A stretch of DNA of 64,000 bases from Micromonospora cremea (GTDB lineage Bacteria > Actinomycetota > Actinomycetes > Mycobacteriales > Micromonosporaceae). The position numbers and the translations under genes are program-made. The notes beneath the pieces are model-generated. The model saw nothing but the letters and a program-made list of their open reading frames with translations, was not told the DNA's origin and did not search any database. Below are positions 57,048 to 64,000 of this stretch, piece by piece. The number at the start of each line of letters is the position of its first letter. Positions within the stretch are counted from its first letter, which is position 1. The stretch is taken from assembly GCF_900143515.1 (NCBI RefSeq), contig NZ_FSQT01000001.1, positions 310,001 through 374,000 of the forward strand, read 5' to 3'.

Positions 57048-58282
57048 GGCAGTTCCATGTCCAGCACGGTAGGCCCGCCCAGGGGGCTGGTGATGTGGAG
57101 GGTTCCGTCGAAGGCGGACAACCTCCGTTGGATGCCACGCAGTCCGGTGCCGCGTGACGGGTCGGCGCCGCCGTGACCGTTGTCGCCGACGGTGATGTGC
57201 AGCAGGTTCCCCTGGTCGGTGACGGTGACCTGGATGTGCTGGGCGCTGCTGTGCCGCAGGGCGTTGCCGAGCGACTCGGCAATGACGAAGTACGCCGCCG
57301 ACTCCACCGGCGCGGCCAGCCGTCGGTCGAGTCGCAGATCCAGCTCGATCGTGATGCCGCTGGTCAGCTTCAGTGCCAGGGCCTGGACCGCCCCGGTCAG
57401 GCCCCGATCGGCCAGCACCGGCGGGTGGATGCCGCGTACCAGGTCGCGGAGTTCCGTGAGGGCGGCGCCGACGCTGGCCTTCGCCTCGGCCATTAGGACC
57501 TTGGCGCCGGCCGGGTCGGCGTCGATGACGTCCTCGGCCATGCCGAGGTTCATGGTTGCCGCGACGAGGCGTACCTGCGCGCCGTCATGCAGATCACGCT
57601 CGACGCGGCGAAGCTCTACGGCGGACGCGTCAACGGCAGCGGCCCTGGTGGCGGTCAACCGGTCGACCCGGGCGGACAGCCGGGCGGTGGACGTGGGTCC
57701 CAGCAGCGCGCTCGCCAGCCGGGCCTGACCGGTGAGGAGGTGCCGGGGCAGGCGGTAGGCGAGCACCACCAACCCGACGCCGACCGGCACCATCAGCCAC
57801 GTCAACGGGCCGGACCTGCCGGTGATCTCCAGCACCACGGGATCGAAGCTCGTGCGGGTCGGCTGCAGCGCCCGCAACAACGGCGCGAACAGGCACTCCG
57901 CTGCCCCCAGCCACAGCCCGATCGCCACCGTCACACTCAGCAGAGCCACCGGGAACTGGCACAGTATCCAGGCCAGATCGCGCCAGGTGGCCGGCTCGCC
58001 GATCAACGTCCGGGCCCGGGCAAGTACGCCCTTGGGCAACGGGAGGTAGGGGGACGGCACCGGTTCAGCCAGCACCGTAGCGGCTCGGTGGCGTTGCAGA
58101 TCGGCCAGTCGACGGGTCAGCCACACCACGCCGACGAAGAGCAAGATGCCCAGGCCCGCCGCAAGGCTCGACGGCACCGAGACCAGCGTCAGGAACAGCA
58201 GGAACGGCGCGGCCAGCCCGATGGCCGTACCGGCGAGCAACTGTCCGAGTTCGTTGGCCCCGCGTATAAGTTTCTGCCGCAT
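57035..58282 (-). CDS. NarL-type sensor histidine kinase
   Basis: 415 residues from ATG 58282. Several N-terminal membrane helices in two groups (GTAIGLAAPFLLFLTLVSVP, AAGLGILLFVGVVWLTR; FPVALLSVTVAIGLWLGAAE; LTWLMVPVGVGLVVLAYRL) leave little outside the membrane, so the signal is probably sensed within or at it. The HisKA_3 box is RVERDLHDGAQVRLVAA with phospho-His232. The ATPase domain has the N box ESLGNALRHSSA and G box TVGDNGHGGADPSRGTGLRG. It is the partner of the response regulator, with a 13-base overlap. Confidence 0.92.
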   Translation of the reverse strand: MRQKLIRGANELGQLLAGTAIGLAAPFLLFLTLVSVPSSLAAGLGILLFVGVVWLTRRLADLQRHRAATVLAEPVPSPYLPLPKGVLARARTLIGEPATWRDLAWILCQFPVALLSVTVAIGLWLGAAECLFAPLLRALQPTRTSFDPVVLEITGRSGPLTWLMVPVGVGLVVLAYRLPRHLLTGQARLASALLGPTSTARLSARVDRLTATRAAAVDASAVELRRVERDLHDGAQVRLVAATMNLGMAEDVIDADPAGAKVLMAEAKASVGAALTELRDLVRGIHPPVLADRGLTGAVQALALKLTSGITIELDLRLDRRLAAPVESAAYFVIAESLGNALRHSSAQHIQVTVTDQGNLLHITVGDNGHGGADPSRGTGLRGIQRRLSAFDGTLHITSPLGGPTVLDMELPCAS

Positions 58283-58525
58283 TTTGATGATTCTTTCAGT
58301 CGTATTCGCGGACGCCAGGTCGGACGTCCCTTACCGAACAGAGATCGACACTATTTGCCGTGCCGGTCGGAGTCGATGAGGCAGATACCCCGATCCGTTC
58401 AGGTGCCTGCACCCCTACGACCTCAGGTGCGGCGGCCCTGGTCCGTGTCCGGCGAGCAGGCGAGTCTGAATGCCGCGAATGGCGCGCCGCCGGACGCGTC
58501 CAACAACCTGAAGAGGATGGCTGCA
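58283..58525. promoter_or_regulatory. Divergent promoter region between the two-component genes and the hydrolase
   Basis: 243 bases separate the histidine kinase start (leftward) from the hydrolase start (rightward). The part next to the kinase (58283-58350) is less GC-rich and includes GGACG-CCAGGTC-GGACGTCC near 58309. LuxR-type regulators often bind such imperfect repeats, but no site is certain. AAGAGG at 58511-58516 is the hydrolase ribosome binding site. Confidence 0.4.
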
Positions 58526-60004
58526 ATGCGGCACACAACGGCTCGTACGAGCGTGACGGGTCGAACCGGGGGAACCACCGTATCCAGAACGGGCTGGGCC
58601 TGGCTCTTGCCGCGGATCCTGGCGGCTCTTACCGTACTCGTCTGCTCGGTCCTCGTCCTTCCGGCTGCTCCCGCGAACGCCGCGCCTGACGGACCGACCG
58701 CCACCGAAGTGTCCTTCGCCGGCAACGGTGGCGTGGTCCTGCACGGCACCGTCCTGGCACCAGTGTCGACGACACAGCGCCGACCAGCGATGGTCATGAT
58801 CGAGGGAGCGGGCAATCGAGGCCGACGGGAGCTGCGCCTCGCGGCCGAAGCACTCGCCCAGCGCGGAATTGTCACGCTCATTTACGACAAGCGGACCGAA
58901 GGCTACAACCTGTTACATCGCGACTATTCGGTGCTGGCCGAAGATGCGCTCGCCGGCCTGCGACTGCTGCGCTCCCGCGCCGACGTCGATCCGGCCCGGC
59001 TCGGGATGTGGGCGCTGTCCGAGGGGGCGTTTGTCGCACCACTGGCCGCGAGCCGCTCCACCGACGTGAAATTCCTGATCACTGCCGGCGCGGTCGGTAT
59101 CACTCCGGCCGCCCAGACCGCGTGGGGTTACGACGAGCAACTGCGGCACGCCGGAGTCTCCGGGTCCTTCACGCACACGATGCGGGTGACCGCCGTGCGG
59201 ATGACGATCGGCGCGGGCATCTTCCCCGAGGCCTTCTTCGACCCGGCACCGGTCTGGGAACAGGTACGCCAGCCGGTACTCGCCCAATGGGGTGAACTCG
59301 ACCGAGAAGCCCTCCCGAGGGAGAGCAGCCAGATCATCCGGCAGGCGTTGGAGCGTGGCGGCAACACCCATTACACGATCCGGTTCGTCCCCGAGGTCCG
59401 GCACAACCTGTACGTCACCGCCAACGGCGGGTTCGACCGACTCGCCAGAATCCCGGCCAACTACGGCGACTACGAGGCGTCCTGGATCGACCGCCTGACG
59501 CACGCCCTGCCCAACGCAAGCGCCGACCCGGCGCCGCCTCAGCACATTCCCAGCCCGACCCTCACGCCGCTGGCCTGGTACGAGTCGCCCTGGCTCCAAC
59601 TCGCCGCCCTGCTGGTGTTTCTGGTGGCCTTCGCCGGCTACCCGTTGACCGCCGCCGTACGCCGGATCCGTGGCCGCCGCGGCGCACCGCCGGTACGGCG
59701 TCCCGCGCGCTGGCTGGCCGCCACCGGCCTGGCAACCACACTGGGTTTCCTGGTCTACCTCTTCTTCGTGATGGCCACCGCAGCGCACGTCGTCGGACCC
59801 GTTCTGATCGGCCGCCCGATAGCCTGGCTCGTTCTACAGGTCCTCGCCGTCGCCACCGTCGTGGCCACCGTCGCGACCGCGCTGTCCTGGCGACGTCACC
59901 GCCGCGATCTCACGCGCGCCGACCGAGCCCGACTCGGCCTACTCGCCGCAGCCGGCCTGCTGTTCCTACCCTGGGCGGCCTATTGGGGACTACTCATCCC
60001 GTGA
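58526..60004 (+). CDS. Exported alpha/beta-hydrolase with C-terminal membrane helices
   Basis: 492 residues from ATG 58526 (AAGAGG nine bases upstream; ATG 58517 is closer and less likely). Signal peptide or anchor ILAALTVLVCSVLVLPAAPA with cleavage near NAAPDG. The catalytic domain (about 55-330) has GAGNRGRRELR, nucleophile Ser165 in GMWALSEGAFVAPLA, an acid near QWGELDRE and His in PEVRHNLYV. The C-terminus has three to four hydrophobic helices (LAALLVFLVAFAGYPLTAAV, TTLGFLVYLFFVMATAAHV, LVLQVLAVATVVATVATALS). It is an unusual external hydrolase held by a polytopic tail, probably controlled by the divergent two-component system and perhaps involved in envelope lipid or antibiotic response. 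Confidence 0.8.
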   Translation: MRHTTARTSVTGRTGGTTVSRTGWAWLLPRILAALTVLVCSVLVLPAAPANAAPDGPTATEVSFAGNGGVVLHGTVLAPVSTTQRRPAMVMIEGAGNRGRRELRLAAEALAQRGIVTLIYDKRTEGYNLLHRDYSVLAEDALAGLRLLRSRADVDPARLGMWALSEGAFVAPLAASRSTDVKFLITAGAVGITPAAQTAWGYDEQLRHAGVSGSFTHTMRVTAVRMTIGAGIFPEAFFDPAPVWEQVRQPVLAQWGELDREALPRESSQIIRQALERGGNTHYTIRFVPEVRHNLYVTANGGFDRLARIPANYGDYEASWIDRLTHALPNASADPAPPQHIPSPTLTPLAWYESPWLQLAALLVFLVAFAGYPLTAAVRRIRGRRGAPPVRRPARWLAATGLATTLGFLVYLFFVMATAAHVVGPVLIGRPIAWLVLQVLAVATVVATVATALSWRRHRRDLTRADRARLGLLAAAGLLFLPWAAYWGLLIP

Positions 60005-60330
60005 CGGCCGCAGGCCTCAACGGCCCGCGCAAGAACAGTCAACAGCCACGCAGAAGACTCACGCTCATCGGTTGCTTGTTGACTGGCGGTACGACCGCAG
60101 CCCGGCCAGGCTTGGTCGAGGTGACCGGCGGGATAGCTTCCATTTCGGCTGCCCACCGCGGTTTGGTGTGGCTCTCATCTGGCATGCGCCCCGCCGGTCA
60201 CCGTGAACCGCCCCGGGTTCTGTGGAGACTGATGTGCCCCGGGTTCCGTGGAGTCGTGTTGGTGGACTCAGGCTGCGGACGTGATGAACGGGTGCGGCTC
60301 GGGCGGTATGGCGCTTCACGAAAACCGACG
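60005..60330. other. Spacer between the hydrolase and the IS701 element
   Basis: No gene. The 17-base word CCCCGGGTTC-T/C-GTGGAG occurs twice in tandem (near 60213 and 60238); this word is typical of mobile-element ends, so another IS remnant may be present. Confidence 0.4.
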
Positions 60331-60331
60331 T

Positions 60332-61751
60332 TAGTACTCCAACGTCACTTCGCCCGTCGGCTGGCGTGATGGCCGAGTCTGCGCTGGTAGTGGGATCGGC
60401 GGGCTCGGGCTTGGGATGTTCGACGCCAGGTTGACCAATGCAGGGTGTGCGCCGGCGGTAGCGGCAGGGCGAGGACGAAGGCGTTGAGGAGTCGGCGGAT
60501 CTCCGCCACGGTCACCCGCGATCTGCCGGTCGGGGTCGGCTTGGTCAGCGGAGGTGACGGCGAGGATGGTCAGTAGGGCCAGGGCGAGCATGGCCAGGGT
60601 GATGAACCGGTGCCAGCCGGTCCAGCCGCGGACCTGGTAGTGGTCCAGGCCAACCTGGCCTTTGCCTGTTTGGAACAGCTCCTCGATGCTCCAGCGGGAC
60701 CCGGCGACCCGGACGAGGGTGTGCAGCGGAACCGGCGTCGCCGACCAGCACAGGTCTCGCCGGTGGTGCGATTGCGGCGGATGAGTAGCCATCGGTGCTC
60801 ACCGTTCAGGCTGGTGGTGATCCAGGCCCACAGGTAGTCGCGGGGTCCCTTCGCGCCGAGGCCGCAGCTGTGGAGCTGCCATTCACGGGTGGGTATCCGG
60901 CCGGCGAGGTCGTCAACGCGCACAAGGGTGCGGCCGTCGTTGACGGTGACGCGCCGGTCGCAACCGACCGCGAGGACATAGCCCACGCCGCGATGCTCCA
61001 GGTCAGCGCGCAGTCCGGGATCGGCGCAATAGACCTCGTCGCCGGTGACCCACCCGGCCGGAACGCCGGCATCCAACGCCGCTGCGATCATCTGCCGGGC
61101 AAGGGCCGGTTTCGTGGCGAAGCCGACCTCGTCAGGGACACCAGCGGCGGTGCGGCGGGCAGGGCGATCGCACCATGTCGTCTCGGGCAGGTAGAGCCTG
61201 CGGTCGATCAGCCCACGTCCGAGAGGTGAGGCGTAGGCCAGGAACACCCCGACCTGGCTGTTCTCGATCCTGCCGGCAGTACCGGTGTACTGCCGCAGCA
61301 CGCCCACAGAGCCCACGCCCTTCTTCAGGAACCCCGTCTCGTCGGTGACCAGAACGCCATCCGGGTGCCCGACATGCTCGATCAGCCAGGCACGGACATC
61401 GTCGCGGACAGCCTCGGCGTCCCACACCGCAGTGCGCAGAAGCCGCTGCATCGCCTGGGGATCGGTGTGGCCGGCGCGTTCGGCCAGGGACCAGCACGTC
61501 TTACGTTCCACACCGACAGCAGTCCCTCGACAAACGCTGCCATGCTCCGGCGTGGCTCGGCGCGAGCGAACCGGCCAGCCGCACGCGCTACCGCCGCGTC
61601 GAGGATGTTCCGCCATCGGTCAGGGTCCACGCTGTGGCCCGCAGCCACCGCACGATCTTCGGGTTGTCTTCACAAACCATCGATGATCACGCGGTGGCCG
61701 TCTTCATGCCTGCCACGCCCAACGCCGAAGCCAAGTGACGTTGGAGCACTA
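60332..61751 (-). mobile_element. IS701-family element, degenerate
   Basis: The ends are TAGTACTCCAACGTCACTT (60332-60350) and, inverted, TAGTGCTCCAACGTCACTT (complement of 61733-61751): 18 of 19 bases match. They lie in TTAG (left) and CTAG (right, reconstructed after removing the IS630 insertion), both fitting the YTAR target of IS701. The inside is a frameshifted transposase. Confidence 0.8.
60340..61648 (-). pseudogene. IS701-family transposase, multiple frameshifts
   Basis: The N-terminal part (frame from 61648) reads DPDRWRNILDAAVARAAGRF then RSMAAFVEGLLS. The frame then shifts to GVERKTCWSLAERAGHTDPQ and DGVLVTDETGFLKKGVGSVG (first Asp), PAGWVTGDEVYCADPGLRAD (second Asp). A third frame (from about 60760) carries LHTLVRVAGSRWSIEELFQT (Glu) and GQVGLDHYQVRGWTGWHRFI. 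All DDE acids survive but are never in one frame, so the element cannot transpose itself. Confidence 0.85.
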
Positions 61752-62881
61752 GTGTCCTGAGTCGTTAATCCGCCGACAGATAGTAGGCTGTCGGGATGGC
61801 TGGTCGTCCGCGTGGTGTGGTGGAACTGACTGATGACGAGCGTGCGTGTCTGACCCGGTGGGCGCGGCGGGGTAAGTCATCGCAGGCGTTGGCGTTGCGG
61901 TCGAAGATCGTGTTGTTGTGCGCCGATGGCCTGGTCAACACGCATGTCGCGGAGCGGTTGGGTGTCTCGCGGGACATGGTGGGCAAGTGGCGTAGCCGGT
62001 TCCTGGACCGCCGGTTGCAGGGGTTGACCGATGAGCCTCGACCTGGGGCGCCCCGTCGGATCACCGACGACCGGGTCGAGGAGGTCATCGTCCGCACGTT
62101 GGAGCAGCAGCCGTCCAACCAGGACAGTCACTGGTCGACGCGGTCGATGGCCAAGGAGACCGGGCTGTCGCAGACCGCGGTGTCGCGGATCTGGCGGGCG
62201 TTCGGCCTCAAGCCGCATCTGGTGGACACGTGGAAGCTCTCGGCTGACCCGTTGTTCGTAGAGAAGGTCCGCGACGTGGTGGGCCTGTATCTCGATCCGC
62301 CGGTCAAGGCGATGGTCCTGTGCGTGGACGAGAAGTCGCAGATGCAGGCACTCGAGCGGACCCGACCGATGCTGCCGATGATGCCCACGGTCCCCGCCCG
62401 GCAGACCCACGACTACGTCCGCCACGGTGTGGCCAGCCTGTTCGCCGCGTTCGACCCGGCGACCGGCACGGTCATCGGGCAGGTCCACCGCAAGCACCGC
62501 CATCAGGAGTTCCTCAAGTTCCTGAAGGTCGTCGACGCGAACACGCCCGCAGAGTTGGATCTGCACCTGGTCCTGGACAATTACGCCACCCACAAGACGC
62601 CCGCGGTGCAGCGGTGGCTGGCCGCGCATCCCCGGTTCCACCTGCACTTCACGCCGACCTCGGCGTCCTGGCTCAACCTCGTCGAGCGCTGGTTCGCCGA
62701 ACTGACCGACCGCAAGCTCCGCAGGTCAAGCCACCGCAGCCTCGCCGAACTCGAAGCGGACGTCCGCACCTGGATCGACGCGTGGAACGCCGACCCGAAG
62801 CCCTTCGTGTGGACCAGAACCGCCGACGACATCCTCAACAGCCTCGCCACGTACTGCCGGCGAATTAACGACTCAGGACAC
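61752..62881 (+). mobile_element. Intact IS630-family element inserted at the end of IS701
   Basis: 1130 bp with terminal repeats GTGTCCTGAGTCGTTAAT (61752-61769) and its exact complement ATTAACGACTCAGGACAC (62864-62881), extending with two mismatches to about 26 bases. The flanking TA dinucleotides (61750-61751 and 62882-62883) are the target duplication of this family. The left TA is the last dinucleotide of the IS701 end, so the insertion site is the extreme end of the older element. Confidence 0.92.
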
Positions 62882-62884
62882 TAG
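61796..62884 (+). CDS. IS630-family transposase
   Basis: 362 residues from ATG 61796, with TAGGCT six bases upstream (leaderless). It has a helix-turn-helix (VAERLGVSRDMVGKWRSRFL), a second HTH (TGLSQTAVSRIWRAFG) and a complete DDE set: VLCVDEKSQMQAL, DLHLVLDNYATHKTP and SASWLNLVERWFAEL. The stop codon TAG uses the TA of the target duplication, so the reading ends exactly at the element boundary (ends INDSGH). The gene is uninterrupted and the element may be active. Confidence 0.93.
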   Translation: MAGRPRGVVELTDDERACLTRWARRGKSSQALALRSKIVLLCADGLVNTHVAERLGVSRDMVGKWRSRFLDRRLQGLTDEPRPGAPRRITDDRVEEVIVRTLEQQPSNQDSHWSTRSMAKETGLSQTAVSRIWRAFGLKPHLVDTWKLSADPLFVEKVRDVVGLYLDPPVKAMVLCVDEKSQMQALERTRPMLPMMPTVPARQTHDYVRHGVASLFAAFDPATGTVIGQVHRKHRHQEFLKFLKVVDANTPAELDLHLVLDNYATHKTPAVQRWLAAHPRFHLHFTPTSASWLNLVERWFAELTDRKLRRSSHRSLAELEADVRTWIDAWNADPKPFVWTRTADDILNSLATYCRRINDSGH

Positions 62885-62938
62885 CTGTCGCGGTCAGCCG
62901 CATCGGTCGTGGTGGGTCGTGGCGGTCGGACGTCGGGG

Positions 62939-64000
62939 TCATCCGAGCCACCGGTCGAACCAGGCGCGGGTGCGGCGGAGCACGTCGAGTTGGTGGTTGC
63001 GTTCGCGGATCGAGTGGTTCTCTCGGGGATATACGACGTACTTGTGCTCGACTCCGAACCTGCGTAGCGCGCGGTGGAAGAACTCCGCCTGTGATACCGG
63101 GACGTTCGTGTCGTTCTCGCCGTGCAGGATCAGCACGGGCGTGCGGACCTTGGAGGCGTACGAGATCGGGCTGAGCCGGTCGTGGCGGTGTGGACCTGTT
63201 CCTTCCCAGCCGCTGCTGCCGCCGAGGGCGGACTCGAATGGTCCCTCTTCTCCGGTTGCGGCGAGCATTCCCCAGTCGCTGATGCCGGCGCCCATCACGG
63301 CGGCCTTGAACCGGTTGGTCTGCCCGACCGCCCAGGCGGCCATGAACCCGCCGTGGCTCCAGCCGCCGATGCCCAGCCGGTCGGGGTTGGCGACGCCGTC
63401 GGCGATGAGCAGGTCGATGCCGGCGCAAATGTCGGTCCACTCGTCGAGGCCGACCGCGCCGGCGACGAGCGCCGCGAAGTCGTGGCCGTGCCCTTGGCCG
63501 CCGCGCGGGTTCGGCAGGAACACGGCGTAGCCGGCGGTCGCCAGCCACTGGCCGGACGGGTCCCAGCCGAGCATGAGCCGGTCGGCGTGCCGGTCATACG
63601 GGCCGCCGTGAACCAGCGTCACTAGTGGAAAGGGCCCGTCCTTGTGGGACCGGCCGGCGGGCAGGATCAGCAGGCCGTCGAGGGCCAGCCCGTCGGATGC
63701 CTCGTATGACAGGCGTTCCTGGACACCCCACCGGACGTCGTGGAGTTCGGGCCTGAGGTCGGTCAGCCTCGTCAGCGGCCCGCAAGTGGGGCCGGCGTAG
63801 ACGTTTCCGGGCTCGTAGGACGTGCTGACCACCGCCGCGACGGCGTCACCGTGCCGGTTCGTGGCCAACGACTTCGCGAGGCCGTCGACCCGGGACAGCT
63901 CGACGAGGTTGCGCCCGACCGGATCAAGCCGGTGGATCGCGGTATCGAGCCCGTCGGCGACCAGCACCAGCGGCGGACCGGCGTCGACCTGAACCAGGTT
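62939..64000 (-). CDS. Prolyl-oligopeptidase-family (S9) serine peptidase, cut by the window end
   Basis: The frame enters from beyond 64000 and stops at 62939; about 350 C-terminal residues are visible. The start of the catalytic domain is SYEASDGLALDGLLILPAGR with LVTLVHGGPYDRHADRL. Nucleophile Ser in GIGGWSHGGFMAAWAVG, Asp in LILHGENDTNVPVSQAEFFH and His in YPRENHSIRERN complete the triad of S9C-like acylaminoacyl peptidases. The N-terminal beta-propeller is outside the window except for its last part. It cleaves short peptides or acyl peptides, probably in the cytoplasm. Confidence 0.88.
   Translation of the reverse strand, partial: NLVQVDAGPPLVLVADGLDTAIHRLDPVGRNLVELSRVDGLAKSLATNRHGDAVAAVVSTSYEPGNVYAGPTCGPLTRLTDLRPELHDVRWGVQERLSYEASDGLALDGLLILPAGRSHKDGPFPLVTLVHGGPYDRHADRLMLGWDPSGQWLATAGYAVFLPNPRGGQGHGHDFAALVAGAVGLDEWTDICAGIDLLIADGVANPDRLGIGGWSHGGFMAAWAVGQTNRFKAAVMGAGISDWGMLAATGEEGPFESALGGSSGWEGTGPHRHDRLSPISYASKVRTPVLILHGENDTNVPVSQAEFFHRALRRFGVEHKYVVYPRENHSIRERNHQLDVLRRTRAWFDRWLG

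Noticed and set aside
1..64000. tRNA, rRNA, CRISPR arrays, replication origins, integrase or prophage modules
   Set aside because: No cloverleaf-like gene, no regularly spaced short repeats, no DnaA-box cluster and no phage or integrase genes were recognised by reading.

Overview
This 64 kb window is very GC-rich DNA with many GTG starts, near-saturated third-position G/C and many genes whose start codon sits 6-8 bases after a TANNNT -10 box (leaderless transcripts). Together with the gene families present (ECF sigma factor with SnoaL tail, FxSxx-COOH peptide system, LPXTG protein, NarL-type two-component pair) this points to a filamentous actinomycete, most likely of the Micromonosporaceae. 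That placement is inferred from protein style, not from a marker gene; no rRNA or tRNA gene was seen. The stretch behaves as accessory chromosome: fragments or copies of seven insertion-sequence families (IS30, IS6, IS110, IS5, IS3, IS701, IS630) are scattered through it, and several genes are truncated or frameshifted.

Layout. 0-11 kb: small hypotheticals, a broken leucine-rich-repeat-like gene, DUF4262 and PKD proteins, a sortase substrate, dead IS30/IS6/IS110 remnants, a DHFR/RibD-like reductase and a cold-shock gene with a terminator-like hairpin in its leader. 11-16 kb: regulator pairs. A TetR gene is divergent from a methyltransferase-SGNH hydrolase operon with two palindromic operators between them, and an ECF sigma factor is divergent from a SnoaL-TfoX pair. 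16.4-18.8 kb: one large unrecognised protein. 20.0-34.3 kb: a tightly coupled operon of 11 genes, possibly led by a 32-codon ORF, for a surface or exported glycan: two GT2 proteins, secreted protein, FemAB/GNAT-like enzyme, GH39-like hydrolase, nucleotidyltransferase-like/kinase fusion, APH-fold kinase, polysaccharide deacetylase, flippase and three further membrane proteins. 34.7-42 kb: an APH-fold kinase, a DUF4241 protein, a 101-bp direct repeat flanking a two-gene cassette, an intact IS5-family element, and a decayed exporter/peptidase/MauE module.

The most interesting locus is 43.0-52.4 kb on the minus strand: a complete FxSxx-COOH system. Its precursor gene is only 58 codons long (52089-52265) and its product ends F-N-S-A-I. 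It is followed without real gaps by a radical SAM/SPASM-HExxH enzyme (FxsB), an AAC(3)-fold acetyltransferase, two TIR-like proteins and a 1294-residue ParA-like/TIR-like/NB-ARC/TPR protein (FxsT). Known biochemistry of the FxsB family predicts a three-residue cyclophane on the Phe-Asn-Ser motif. The TIR, NB-ARC and TPR proteins have the architecture of a signalling or immune switch. How the modified peptide and the NLR-like proteins interact is not, to my knowledge, settled, and this copy adds an acetyltransferase in the middle of the operon.

52.4-64 kb: a broken ribosomal-protection (tetracycline-type) gene, a truncated IS5 copy whose end supplies a start codon to the next gene, a UPF0158 protein, a G20 homopolymer, a NarL/histidine-kinase pair divergent from a secreted and membrane-anchored hydrolase, a degenerate IS701 element with an intact IS630 element inserted exactly at its end, and an S9 peptidase cut by the window edge.
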